A stretch of 18,803 nucleotides of DNA from an uncultured Campylobacter sp. (GTDB lineage Bacteria > Campylobacterota > Campylobacteria > Campylobacterales > Campylobacteraceae), in the NCBI RefSeq assembly GCF_938017615.1, contig NZ_CALIJA010000009.1:1-18803 (forward strand), written 5' to 3'. The position numbers and the translations under genes are program-made. The notes beneath the pieces were generated by a model. It saw nothing but the letters and a program-made list of their open reading frames with translations, had not been told where the DNA came from and did not search any database. Shown piece by piece: positions 7,774-15,294 of the stretch (positions within the stretch are counted from its first letter, which is position 1; the number at the start of each line of letters is the position of its first letter).

Positions 7774-7980
7774 TTATCCTTTCCTGAATTTATCGGGCAG
7801 ATCGCACCGGTTTTCGTTAAATTTTAGCGTAAATTTATGCGCCGCGCCTAAACCCGCCTGAAATTTCAAACTGCCCGGCGAAAAGTACTAAGGCAAGCCC
7901 ATCCCTGCGTATTTTATCTGCTCTAAATTCTTTAAATTTTCACCGAATGATCGTAGCTAAATTTTAAAAAGTCCGCTCAT
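7774..7980 (-). pseudogene. Short decayed ORF with two in-frame TAG codons
   Basis: Reading from ATG at 7980-7978, which overlaps the stop codon of the upstream SF0329-like gene as ATGA, gives a 69-codon frame that ends TAA at 7776-7774. It is interrupted only by TAG at codon 8 (7959-7957) and codon 31 (7890-7888). The conceptual product has coding-like composition, for example LRSFGENLKNLEQIKYAGM before the second stop and KFTLKFNENRCDLPDKFRKG at the end. Each TAG is one C-to-T change away from CAG (Gln). The methyltransferase ribosome-binding site lies in its last codons. No family was recognised. The case rests on frame, overlap and composition, so it is moderate. Confidence 0.4.
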
Positions 7981-8504
7981 AAATCAAAATTTTTAGTTTG
8001 TCGTCCACGCTTGTTCGCTCCGCATTTAAATCGCTGCTTGGATTTATTGTAAGCCTCCAGCCTAGCCGCTATCACCTTTTGCATCGCTTGATTTTTCCTG
8101 TTTTTGGCTAAAATTTGCAGCCTCCTTTTGCCGATGCGTTTGTCGGCGGCCTTTAGGATATTTGCAAGCCCCCATTCATCGGCACCAAAGTGCTTTGCAA
8201 ACAACTCCTCTTTGGGCGTATCGATATATTCGCGGATAAGCTCGCCGATGTCGCTTATGTCGTTACCATACGGATAAATTTTCGTTAGAGCGCCCTGTGC
8301 TAGGCTTTTTACGCCGCCGCTTTTTAGCACGAAATCCTTCGGGTAGTCAAAAATAATCTCGCCCGCAAGCGTGATAAAATATCGCGGCAAATCCGTGCTG
8401 CCGTGCCTGCTTTGCATCCGATAAACCGTGCAGTGGAGCTTAAAATCAATGCTTTCATCCACAATTTCGTAAAGCCGTTTTTGAAGCTTGCTCCAGCGTT
8501 TCAT
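7977..8504 (-). CDS. SF0329-like family protein, function unknown
   Basis: The 175-residue soluble protein starts MKRWSKLQKRLYEIV and has the features I associate with the uncharacterised SF0329 family. These are an N-terminal RWSKLQKRL helix, a region FKLHCTVYRMQSRHGSTDLPR, then the strand pair YFITLAGEIIFDYP. The C-terminal quarter is strongly basic (KRIGKRRLQILAKNRKNQ), which would allow nucleic-acid contact, but no catalytic motif is visible. The ATG is preceded by AAGGGGG at a good distance. Its stop overlaps the ATG of the decayed ORF. The family name is from memory of the pattern and should be taken as likely rather than certain. Confidence 0.6.
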   Translation of the reverse strand: MKRWSKLQKRLYEIVDESIDFKLHCTVYRMQSRHGSTDLPRYFITLAGEIIFDYPKDFVLKSGGVKSLAQGALTKIYPYGNDISDIGELIREYIDTPKEELFAKHFGADEWGLANILKAADKRIGKRRLQILAKNRKNQAMQKVIAARLEAYNKSKQRFKCGANKRGRQTKNFDL

Positions 8505-8636
8505 TTTGCCCCCTTTTGTCTATTTTTCGCCTCTTGCGGTTTTGCGCGTAGCTTTTGCTGCCCTTTACGGCGATCGCGCTCGAAGGCTCCGCGCCTTTTC
8601 TATTTTTTGCAAATCGCTTTGTAAAATTCTGCCGCG

Positions 8637-9161
8637 CTAAACGGTCTCCCAAAATCTCGGCTTCGTCTTGATCGCGCTTCGGTTTTTCTCGCGTAAAATT
8701 TGCAAAAATTCTTTAAAGTTTGGCGTAAAAATCGAAGCGGCGGGCACAAATTTATACTCGCTCGCGCCGTCTTGTTCGGGCTTGTTTGCGCCGCCACGTT
8801 CAAGCTCGCTCGCGCCGCCTGCAAAGCGGATCCGCCAAATCCTAGCATGATTTATCCGTATTTTTGTAACTTCAAGCTCTAAAATTTGCTCAAATTTATA
8901 CTTCGCCGCGAGCTTCTGTCCGTCAAAAATGTAGATGAAATCCTGATCGAACCAAAGGCTCTCGCATGAGATAAAAAATCGCTCCAACCAAAACAGAAAC
9001 GGTCGCACGGAAAGCCTTTTTACCTCGCTTATCCCATCTATCGCGGCAAGCTCGCGCGAGCTAAGCCTGCGAGGGTTGCGCCAAAAAAGCGTCCAAATAA
9101 TCCCGCCCAGAAGTAAGACGCTAAAAATTACGATTAAAATTTGAATTAAAGCTTCAGCCAT
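8637..9161 (-). CDS. Unrecognised membrane-anchored protein
   Basis: The 174-residue product has one N-terminal membrane segment (about residues 5-27, IQILIVIFSVLLLGGIIWTL). A soluble domain with alternating hydrophobic residues follows (FWLERFFISCESLWFDQDFI, then YKFEQILELEVTKIRI). The end resembles a small beta-rich domain in which a mid-length Glu/Gly/Ala-rich insert (about 115-133) breaks the pattern. Its ATG lies inside the end of the upstream gene (8-base overlap ATGGCTGA), so translation is probably coupled. The present stop may be premature: one base less near 8640 would add about a dozen residues ending EFYKAICKK at 8600. No function can be given. Confidence 0.6.
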   Translation of the reverse strand: MAEALIQILIVIFSVLLLGGIIWTLFWRNPRRLSSRELAAIDGISEVKRLSVRPFLFWLERFFISCESLWFDQDFIYIFDGQKLAAKYKFEQILELEVTKIRINHARIWRIRFAGGASELERGGANKPEQDGASEYKFVPAASIFTPNFKEFLQILREKNRSAIKTKPRFWETV

Positions 9162-9837
9162 TTAAAATTCTAAGTCCTTTTATAAATGCAAATTTCGCCT
9201 CCGTATCGCCCCAAAACAAACTCCTGCTAAAATCTGCCTCCGCGCCGTTTGCAAGCTCCTCGTAAAGCTTATAAAATCGCCCTTTGTAGGTGCAACCGCT
9301 TAGGCAGACGTTGAAAAACGCCTTCGCCGCGTCCTTGCCGCCGAAATAATATACAAAGTAGATCGGGCGCAGATCGAAGGCGCTTAGATTTTTGTTAAAT
9401 TTAGCCCCGTGCCGCCTCATAAACTCCACCGCCTTTTGTTTGTCCTCAAAAAGCTCAAAAATAGGCAGCGCGTAATCCTTGATAGCCGCGCTAATCTCAC
9501 GCACGCTGGGTTCAAAGCTAGCGCCCGCGAGCTGCCAGTCGCGAAACTGCCTGCGCGGCGTGAGATAGCTCAGATACGATACGAAAACAAGGTCGGTCGA
9601 GTAGGACAGCTCCTCTTGCATCAGCTTTTTTAGGCGCTTGCAGTAGATCGCGACCTGCGGCAGGATGCTCACGCTACCGGAGTAGTTGCGCATGCTGGAG
9701 CTAAAATAAATCTCAAATAAAATCTCCTTGTTGCTTGCGAGCTTTGTTAGTTTTTGCCCCTTTTGCGTGGGCTTGAAGTCCGTGAAATTTGCTGCGATCT
9801 CGGCGCAGCCGTTTAAAAATATCTCTCGCGGAGTCAT
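9154..9837 (-). CDS. Unrecognised 227-residue soluble protein
   Basis: The product starts MTPREIFLNGCAEIAANFTDFKP and shows no signal peptide or membrane segment. The first 70 residues (LASNKEILFEIYFSSSMRNYSG, then VSILPQVAIY) look like a beta-sheet domain. I have only a vague sense of similarity to DUF4304-type proteins and do not assert it. The rest is mixed helical with many aromatic residues (PIYFVYYFGG). The ATG has AAAGGAAA about 3 bases upstream. It is the first gene of a two-gene unit with the membrane-anchored protein downstream. The preceding 190 bases (9838-10028) contain no gene. Confidence 0.65.
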   Translation of the reverse strand: MTPREIFLNGCAEIAANFTDFKPTQKGQKLTKLASNKEILFEIYFSSSMRNYSGSVSILPQVAIYCKRLKKLMQEELSYSTDLVFVSYLSYLTPRRQFRDWQLAGASFEPSVREISAAIKDYALPIFELFEDKQKAVEFMRRHGAKFNKNLSAFDLRPIYFVYYFGGKDAAKAFFNVCLSGCTYKGRFYKLYEELANGAEADFSRSLFWGDTEAKFAFIKGLRILNG

Positions 9838-10028
9838 GATTTTCCTTTAAATTTATCGTTTAAATTTAGACGTTTTGCTCGCTAGCAATTCGGTTTGCCG
9901 CTTACGTTACCGCAGTCGCGGCCCATGCGGCATTTTATAGACGTGCCGTTTTGCTGCCGAAAACCATATAATGCGCGCAATTTTACCCCAATTCGGCTAA
10001 ATTTAACGGCGCTACGCGCCCGTAAAAT

Positions 10029-10340
10029 TTATAATCTATCCTCGTATCTTTCGTAGTTTATGCCGTAAATTTTATCGATATTTTCGGCGTTTATGAGCCG
10101 GTCGCTGCGCCCGAAAGCTAAAATTTCGCCGTCTTTTATAAACAGCGTCAAATTTGAAACGAACTTCGCGTGGCGCGGGTAGTGCGTCGTCTGCACAAAG
10201 GTGTAGCCTTCATCGCCTAGCGCCTTTATCATCTCGAGCAACTTGATCTGATTGCCAAAATCCAGCCCATTTGTCGGCTCGTCCATAAAGATCACTTTCG
10301 CGCCCTGAACCAGCGTGCGCGCGATGTACGCCAGCTGCCG
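10029..10340 (-). pseudogene. 5'-truncated ABC transporter ATPase (iron/siderophore FepC-like)
   Basis: The remaining frame runs from just after the ABC signature (RQLAYIARTLVQGAKVIFMD) through Walker B (VIFMDEPTNGLD), the D-loop and the switch His (TTHYPRHA) to a normal C-terminus, about 103 residues of a usual 250-260. The first ATG inside it (10295) is the Met of Walker B and not a real start. Upstream there is a TAG (10343-10341) and no Walker A, Q-loop or signature. A short stretch in another frame (KDRILKGEISSSG, about 10345-10375) may be frameshifted residue of the same gene. The sequence fits the FecE/FepC group of iron, haem or cobalamin importers. No permease or binding-protein gene is present. 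A small GC hairpin (10008-10020) lies after the stop. Confidence 0.8.
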
Positions 10341-10642
10341 CTACTTGAAATTTCGCCTTTTAAGATTCTGTCTTTATATGGATTGCGCTTAGAATTTTAT
10401 ATCGTCGCGTTTTTGAAATTTGCGTCGTTGCGAATAAATTTTATCGAGGTTTAAAATTTGATGCCGTGTTGTTGCGCTGCGTAAAATTTCAATAACGCGC
10501 TAAATTTAAGTAGCACGTAAAATCAAGCATTGCGCTAAATTTCAAGTTATGCGCCGAATTTAGCTTGCGCGGCAAATCAAGCGCGCTGCCTAATAAAAGC
10601 GGTATAAAATTTGCTCGCGCGCTAAGGCCCGTCCCTCGGGGC
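10341..10642. other. About 300 non-coding bases between the ABC remnant and yggS
   Basis: No ORF worth reporting was seen on either strand. The stretch is built largely from GCGCTAAATTT, AAAATTT and TTTCAA words separated by GC-rich pieces (for example near 10495-10510, 10535-10565 and 10605-10625). It probably represents eroded sequence of the missing 5' part of the ABC transporter locus, but no alignment supports that here. Confidence 0.4.
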
Positions 10643-10644
10643 CT
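10625..10644 (-). terminator. GC-rich inverted repeat across the yggS stop codon; terminator-like
   Basis: AGGCCC (10625-10630) and GGGCCT (10639-10644) form a GC-rich stem around an 8-base loop, overlapping the yggS stop codon (10643-10645). No T-run follows on the minus strand. It resembles the arrangement at the htrA stop codon. Confidence 0.35.
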
Positions 10645-11281
10645 AGGCGTATAAAATTCTACCCAGGCGGATCATGTTCGAGCCGCATTTGATCGCGAGC
10701 TCAAAATCATCGCTCATCCCCATCGAGCAGATCCGCGCGCCGTGCGGCACGAGCGCATCGAAGATCTCGCGGCTCGCCTCGAAGCTTCGCGCGATCTGCG
10801 CGGGCTCGCTCACGTGCGCGCCGATGCTCATCACGCCGATTAAATTTAGATTTTTGCACTCTTGCTTGATGCGCAAAAACTCCTCCACCGCGCGGTTTTT
10901 ATCGAGCCCAGTTTTGGAGCTCTCGCCCGCGGCGTTGATCTCCAGCAGCGTATCTAGCGGATAAGTTAGCCGCTTATTTACGGCAAGCGCGAGCTCGCAA
11001 CTGTTGCAGCTCTGCCACAGCGTCGGGCGCAGAGCGATGAGCTGATTGATTTTGTTGCTTTGCAGCGTGCCGATGAAGTGCCACTTTAGCGGCAGCTCGC
11101 GCAAGGCCTCGCTTTTGCGCTTTAGCTCCTGCACTCTATTTTCGCCGAATGCGATCTGTCCTTGCGAATACAGCTCGCGCACCTCATCCGTGCCTACGTT
11201 TTTGCTTACCGCGACGAGCTGCACTTCGCCCGCGCCTGCTTTCGCGGCCTCAATGCGCTTTAAAATTTCATCCAGTCTCAT
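10643..11281 (-). CDS. yggS: YggS/PLPBP-family pyridoxal 5'-phosphate homeostasis protein
   Basis: This small single-domain PLP-binding barrel buffers PLP and affects amino-acid and keto-acid balance; it has no known catalytic reaction. The PLP lysine is Lys27 in LVAVSKNVG. Other family signatures are FGENRVQE, WHFIGTLQSNK, and the C-terminal SMGMSDDFELAIKCGSNMIR with RLGRILYA. The 212 residues are near the usual 220-230. It overlaps the end of rseP by 4 bases (ATGA), so the two are translationally coupled. The functional link between RseP and YggS is not evident and may be only genomic proximity. Confidence 0.95.
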   Translation of the reverse strand: MRLDEILKRIEAAKAGAGEVQLVAVSKNVGTDEVRELYSQGQIAFGENRVQELKRKSEALRELPLKWHFIGTLQSNKINQLIALRPTLWQSCNSCELALAVNKRLTYPLDTLLEINAAGESSKTGLDKNRAVEEFLRIKQECKNLNLIGVMSIGAHVSEPAQIARSFEASREIFDALVPHGARICSMGMSDDFELAIKCGSNMIRLGRILYA

Positions 11282-12393
11282 TTGTAAAATCCTAAAATTC
11301 TAGCGAAATCATTTAGCACCGTAAATATCATTAAAAGCGCTAAAATCCCCATGCCTACGTAGCTGGCGCCTACGAACACCCGCTTTGGTACGGGGCGGCG
11401 GAAGATGAGCTCAAATAGATTAAATGCGATGTGCCCGCCGTCGAGTGCTGGGATCGGAAAGAGGTTGATAAGCCCTAAATTTACCGATATTAGCGCCACG
11501 AGCGCGAGCAGAACCGCCGCGCCGTAATCGACCGCCTTTGAGGTGATGTCGGTGATAGCGACGATACCGCCCATCTCCTTAGGCGAAACGACGCCGCTGG
11601 CGAGCTTTTCGAGCCCTATCAAGATGAGCTTTGATGCCTCCACCGTCTGATCCCACGCGAAGCTAAGCGAGCTCGCGCCCTTGTGATATAGCGTCACGGT
11701 CGCGTTGTAATCGGGTGAAATGCCGATGAGCGGCACTCTAATGCTCTCGCGCCAGATGGTTTTTTTCTCGCCGAGCTTCGGCGTGAGCTGTAGGCTCATC
11801 CGCTCGCCGCCGCGCATGATTTCTAAGCTTAGAGGTGCTGCGGTTACCTGCCTTGAGATGTCGTCCCACTCGCGGATCCGCTTGCCGTCGATTGATAAAA
11901 TTTCATCATTTAGCATTAGCCCTGCGCTTGCCGCGGCGGAGCCTGGCGAAATTTTGCCGACCTTGGGCGCTAGCTTTTCGACGCCGATGTAGCCCAGCGC
12001 GATGTAGATTAAAAACGCAAGCAGCAGGTTAAAAAACGGCCCCGCAAAAAGTATGATTATGCGCGCGATCGGACCTTTGGAGTTGTAGCTATCAGGGTCC
12101 GCGCTTACTGCGGCGGGATCCAAATCCTCCTGCCCCTTAAGGCTCACGTAGCCTCCCAGCGGGATCGCGCTGATGGCGTACTGCGTCGCGCCGATGCGCT
12201 TGGTAAAGACCTTCTCGCCGAAGCCCACGCTAAAGACGTTCACCCCCACGCCCAGCGCCCGCGCCGCCAAAAAATGTCCCAGCTCGTGGAAAAAGATGAG
12301 GAAGCTGATCGCCAGCACCGTGACCATAAAATTTATCGAGTAAAAATAAAATCCGACCGCGAGGATCGCCAGTGTTAAAATTATGCTTTTCAA
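11278..12393 (-). CDS. rseP: Site-2 intramembrane zinc metalloprotease RseP
   Basis: RseP is an inner-membrane protease that cleaves transmembrane segments of anti-sigma factors and leftover signal peptides. The 371-residue product carries the zinc motif HELGH (His36-Glu37, His40) in the first membrane region. A PDZ domain lies at about 130-200 (PGSAAASAGLMLNDEILSID), and the third ligand motif PALDGGH is near residue 318. Last come C-terminal membrane segments. The start codon is TTG (12393-12391), supported by AAAGG 8 bases upstream and by the normal N-terminus. No anti-sigma target is present in the window. It is followed by yggS with a 4-base overlap. Confidence 0.95.
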   Translation of the reverse strand: MKSIILTLAILAVGFYFYSINFMVTVLAISFLIFFHELGHFLAARALGVGVNVFSVGFGEKVFTKRIGATQYAISAIPLGGYVSLKGQEDLDPAAVSADPDSYNSKGPIARIIILFAGPFFNLLLAFLIYIALGYIGVEKLAPKVGKISPGSAAASAGLMLNDEILSIDGKRIREWDDISRQVTAAPLSLEIMRGGERMSLQLTPKLGEKKTIWRESIRVPLIGISPDYNATVTLYHKGASSLSFAWDQTVEASKLILIGLEKLASGVVSPKEMGGIVAITDITSKAVDYGAAVLLALVALISVNLGLINLFPIPALDGGHIAFNLFELIFRRPVPKRVFVGASYVGMGILALLMIFTVLNDFARILGFYK

Positions 12394-13063
12394 ATTTCAG
12401 ACCTTTGTAAAAAATAGGCTAAGCTTACTATGATTTTGCAAATTTTAAGCTTAGATCGCCGTTTAAAGCCTTAGCTCGCTTTTTTAACTTGGTTGGCTTT
12501 TTGAGCTTAGCCCGTCGTTTCGGGATATAAATTTAACTAAATAAAGGGCGTGCGGCGGATGGAGGACGAGAGGAATTTAAAATTTTAAAAGCGAAATTTT
12601 ACCGCGAGATTTTGCGGAGTGGATTATAAAATTTTACCGCACGAGGCTTTGTGCTTTGAAATGCCGCTATGCTTTGAAATTTCATTATGTCTTGGCAAGT
12701 CGTCATATTCTGAAATTTTGTCGCTCTTTGAAATTCCATTATGTTTTAAAATACTGCCGCACCGCCCTGAAATTTTGCACGGCGGTTAGACGGAATTCTG
12801 CGCCGTGAAATTTACGCGGCGGAATTTTATATAACAAAATTTATAGGCTTAGCTTGCCGCCGTACGCTTACAGATTAAGCATCTATAGAATTTTATCTCG
12901 CAAATTGATAGTGTTAAATTATAAAATTTAACGCCGCCGATATAGGTGAAATTTCGGGCTGAAATTTTATCGCCAAAACCCGCTTTAAGCGAGCGTTTTG
13001 GCGCTCTACGATGCCGATTTTTTCTTCAACTACGAAAGCCATATCTAGTCTAAATTCTAAAAT
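12394..13063. other. 670-base non-coding stretch between pgsA and rseP with short dispersed repeats
   Basis: No supported gene was found. Words of the type CTTTGAAATTTCATTATGT recur at about 12652-12670, 12671-12690 and 12725-12743. Variants of GAAATTTTACCGC occur near 12593 and 12631 and on to about 12980. A 42-codon minus-strand ORF (13042-12914) lacks a ribosome-binding site and overlaps a strong hairpin. In C. jejuni, as I recall, pgsA and rseP are adjacent, so this would be expanded or eroded sequence. An rseP promoter should lie in it, but I cannot choose one. Confidence 0.5.
12971..13003 (-). terminator. Strong hairpin 61 bases after the pgsA stop; terminator or RNA-structure candidate
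   Basis: CGCCAAAAC (12971-12979) and GTTTTGGCG (12995-13003) are exact inverse complements. Between them CGCTT and AAGCG (12981-12985, 12987-12991) can form an inner stem. On the minus strand only ATAAAATTTC follows, so the T-run is poor. On the plus strand a T6 run begins about 13 bases later. It could end the pyrD-pgsA operon transcript. Confidence 0.4.
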
Positions 13064-13618
13064 TTAACTCTTTTTCGTAGCCTTAGCATACGCTGCGACG
13101 TATTCAAAGCCCGAATATAGCGTCAGTGCGACCGCGATCCAGAGCAGGGCGTTTGCATAGGGCCACTGCATCGTTAGCCAGCCGATAGTGATCATCTGAA
13201 AGACTGTTTTTACCTTACCCGCCATCGACGCGGCGACCTCTACGCCGTCGCCCGCCATCGCCACGCGAAGCCCCGTGATGAAAAACTCGCGGATTAGGAT
13301 TAAGTAGATCGCCCACGGGCTAGCGCGCCCGATAAACATAAGCCCCAAAAAACCCGCAAGCGTAAGCATCTTATCGGCGAGCGGATCGATGATGGCGCCT
13401 AGTTTGGTCTTCTGGTTCCAAGAGCGCGCGATGTATCCGTCGAAAAAGTCCGTGACGGAGGCGATTACGAAGACGAGCGCGGCGAAATAATCGATCCAGC
13501 TTACGTGCACCGAGCCCACCATGCCGCCGTTCGCATGGCCGGCTAGTAAGATCAGCCAAAAAAACAGCGGCGCCAGCGCAACGCGAAAGCTCGCTAAAAT
13601 ATTGGGTAAATTTAGCAT
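13064..13618 (-). CDS. pgsA: CDP-diacylglycerol-glycerol-3-phosphate 3-phosphatidyltransferase
   Basis: PgsA makes phosphatidylglycerol phosphate from CDP-diacylglycerol and glycerol 3-phosphate in the inner membrane. The 184-residue, multi-pass protein has the complete CDP-alcohol phosphotransferase motif. It begins DGYIARSWNQ, then places G, D and D at the required spacing (KLGAIIDPLADK, about residues 66-90). The N-terminus MLNLPNILAS is typical of PgsA. It starts one base inside the stop codon of the SDR gene (TAATG), so it is translationally coupled and needs no strong ribosome-binding site. It is the last gene of the operon. Confidence 0.95.
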   Translation of the reverse strand: MLNLPNILASFRVALAPLFFWLILLAGHANGGMVGSVHVSWIDYFAALVFVIASVTDFFDGYIARSWNQKTKLGAIIDPLADKMLTLAGFLGLMFIGRASPWAIYLILIREFFITGLRVAMAGDGVEVAASMAGKVKTVFQMITIGWLTMQWPYANALLWIAVALTLYSGFEYVAAYAKATKKS

Positions 13619-14397
13619 TATTTAAAGGTCGTTCCGCCGTCGACGATGAAGGTGTGCCCCGTCACCCAGCTAGCCTTGCTCGAGCATAGAAATAAACATG
13701 CTCCCGCCAGATCCTCCGGCTGTCCCATGCGTCCTAGTGGGCTAAGCTCGGCGGTTTTATCGCGCACCTCTTCGTAGTTCGTAAAGGCCCGCAGCGCGTC
13801 CGTTTCGATCGGTCCGCCGCTAACGACGTTTACGCGGATGTTTTTCTCTCCTAGCTCGGTTGCGGCGTAGCGCGCCATCGCTTCGACGGCGGCTTTTGCA
13901 GTGCCGTGACCCGCGTAGTTTTCGATATAGACTAAATTTCCCGTGGAGCTAAGCGAGATGATCGAGCCGCCGCCTACCGCTTCCATGCGCTTTGCGGCTT
14001 CTTGAGCGCCCACGACGAAGGCATTTACGGTTGCGGTAAAGATATTGTTGATACCGCGCGGCTTTAGTCTCATAAATTTAGTGTATCCGCCCGCGACCGC
14101 GCGACCTGAGATGATGGCGTTTGAGATGAAAAAATCCACTCGCGCAAAATCCTCGTCGATCTTGGCAAAGAGCTCTTTGTAGGTCTCGGGCTCTAAGATA
14201 TTGAGCGCATAAGCGCGCGCCTTGATGCCGTAAGCCTTCTCAAGATCGGCTGCTTGCGAAGTCGCTAGCTCCTCGTTGGAATTATACGTAAAAGCGATAT
14301 TTGCCCCCGCAGCTGCGAATTCCAAAACTATCGCCCTGCCTATGCCTCTCGTGCCGCCGCTGATAACTAGCGTTTTTCCTTTAAATTCGTTCGTCAA
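13618..14397 (-). CDS. SDR-family oxidoreductase, FabL-type enoyl-ACP reductase candidate
   Basis: This cytoplasmic NAD(P)H-dependent reductase of 259 residues has the Rossmann loop GGTRGIGRA (14-22), SNAIISG (92-98) and a C-terminal FIVDGG. The catalytic pair is Tyr161 and Lys168, separated by six residues (YAGHGTAK). That spacing marks enoyl-ACP reductases of the FabI/FabL type, whereas ordinary SDRs such as FabG have YxxxK. The stretch around it (ENY...K, then VNVVSGGPIETDAL) strongly resembles B. subtilis FabL from memory. The start is TTG (14397-14395), with AAAGGA 6 bases upstream and no gap after the dapA stop. I recall the C. jejuni equivalent as a putative oxidoreductase beside dapA. 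Enoyl-ACP activity is inference. Confidence 0.88.
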   Translation of the reverse strand: MTNEFKGKTLVISGGTRGIGRAIVLEFAAAGANIAFTYNSNEELATSQAADLEKAYGIKARAYALNILEPETYKELFAKIDEDFARVDFFISNAIISGRAVAGGYTKFMRLKPRGINNIFTATVNAFVVGAQEAAKRMEAVGGGSIISLSSTGNLVYIENYAGHGTAKAAVEAMARYAATELGEKNIRVNVVSGGPIETDALRAFTNYEEVRDKTAELSPLGRMGQPEDLAGACLFLCSSKASWVTGHTFIVDGGTTFK

Positions 14398-15294
14398 TTA
14401 AAATCCTTTTATAGTGTATTGTTTCATTACGTTTTCTATTTTTTTGAGGTTTTCCGCGCTCGGCTCGCAAAGCGGCAAGCGGTACTCCAAACTCGGCGTT
14501 AGGCCTGCAATATACATCGCCGCTTTGATCGGGATCGGATTGCTCTCGCAGAATAAAATTTTATTGATCGCGTAGAGATCGTCGTTGATCTGCTTGGCCT
14601 TTAAAAACTCATTTTGTAGAGCAAATTTCGTTAGTCTCGCCGTGTAATCAGGCAGTAAATTTGCAGTGACCGAGATCACGCCCTTACCGCCGTTACTTAG
14701 GATCGGATAGTTGATCGCATCCTCGCCGCTAAGCACGCTAAGGCGCGGCTCGTGCGCGAGTAGATCGACGCATTTATCGATGCTGCCGCTGGCTTCTTTG
14801 ACGCCGTAGATGTTCTCGCAGTCATTAAAAAGCTTGATGATCGTATCTGCGGCTATGTCGCAGCCGGTGCGACCCGGGACGTTATATAGTAACACCGGCA
14901 GATCTACCGAGCTCGCGATCGCTTTATAGTGCAGATAGAGTCCCTTTTGGGTGGGTTTGTTGTAGTAGGGCGCTACGGATAAAATTCCGTCCGCGCCGTG
15001 AGCCTGTGCAAACTGCGCGAGCCCGATCGCTTCGTGAGTGGCGTTGCTGCCCGCGCCTGCTAGTACCTTGACGTCCGTGCCCTTGCACGCATCTACGGCG
15101 ATCTCGATACAGACGCGGTGCTCGTCGTGCGTCAGCGTCGCGCTCTCGCCCGTGGTACCTACGGGTACTACCGCGCTTATGCCGTTTGCGATCTGTCTTT
15201 TGATGAGCTTGGAGTAGGTCTGCTCGTCCAGTTTGCCCTCTTTAAAAGGCGTGATCAGCGCCGTCATAGAGCCGATTATGACATTTTTATTCAT
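14398..15294 (-). CDS. dapA: 4-hydroxy-tetrahydrodipicolinate synthase
   Basis: DapA condenses pyruvate with aspartate semialdehyde, the first committed step to diaminopimelate (peptidoglycan) and lysine. The 298-residue TIM barrel has the Schiff-base Lys166 (IYGVKEASG), Tyr137 (LYNVPGRTG) and the GTTGES loop at 46-51. The length is standard. The ATG has AAAGGAAAA about 3 bases upstream and lies inside the end of the M16 protease gene (8-base overlap ATGAATAA). The SDR gene begins directly after its stop. It is part of the pyrD-pgsA operon. Confidence 0.97.
   Translation of the reverse strand: MNKNVIIGSMTALITPFKEGKLDEQTYSKLIKRQIANGISAVVPVGTTGESATLTHDEHRVCIEIAVDACKGTDVKVLAGAGSNATHEAIGLAQFAQAHGADGILSVAPYYNKPTQKGLYLHYKAIASSVDLPVLLYNVPGRTGCDIAADTIIKLFNDCENIYGVKEASGSIDKCVDLLAHEPRLSVLSGEDAINYPILSNGGKGVISVTANLLPDYTARLTKFALQNEFLKAKQINDDLYAINKILFCESNPIPIKAAMYIAGLTPSLEYRLPLCEPSAENLKKIENVMKQYTIKGF

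Noticed and set aside
7774..7980. Stop-codon read-through (TAG recoding) as explanation for the two TAGs
   Set aside because: No recoding signal or suppressor system is visible, and Campylobacter is not known to recode TAG; decay of CAG codons is simpler.
12914..13042. 42-codon minus-strand ORF after pgsA (MAFVVEEKIGIVERQ...)
   Set aside because: It is fairly protein-like but has no ribosome-binding site, overlaps the strong hairpin at 12971-13003, ends in AT-rich repeat words, and has no family that I recognise.
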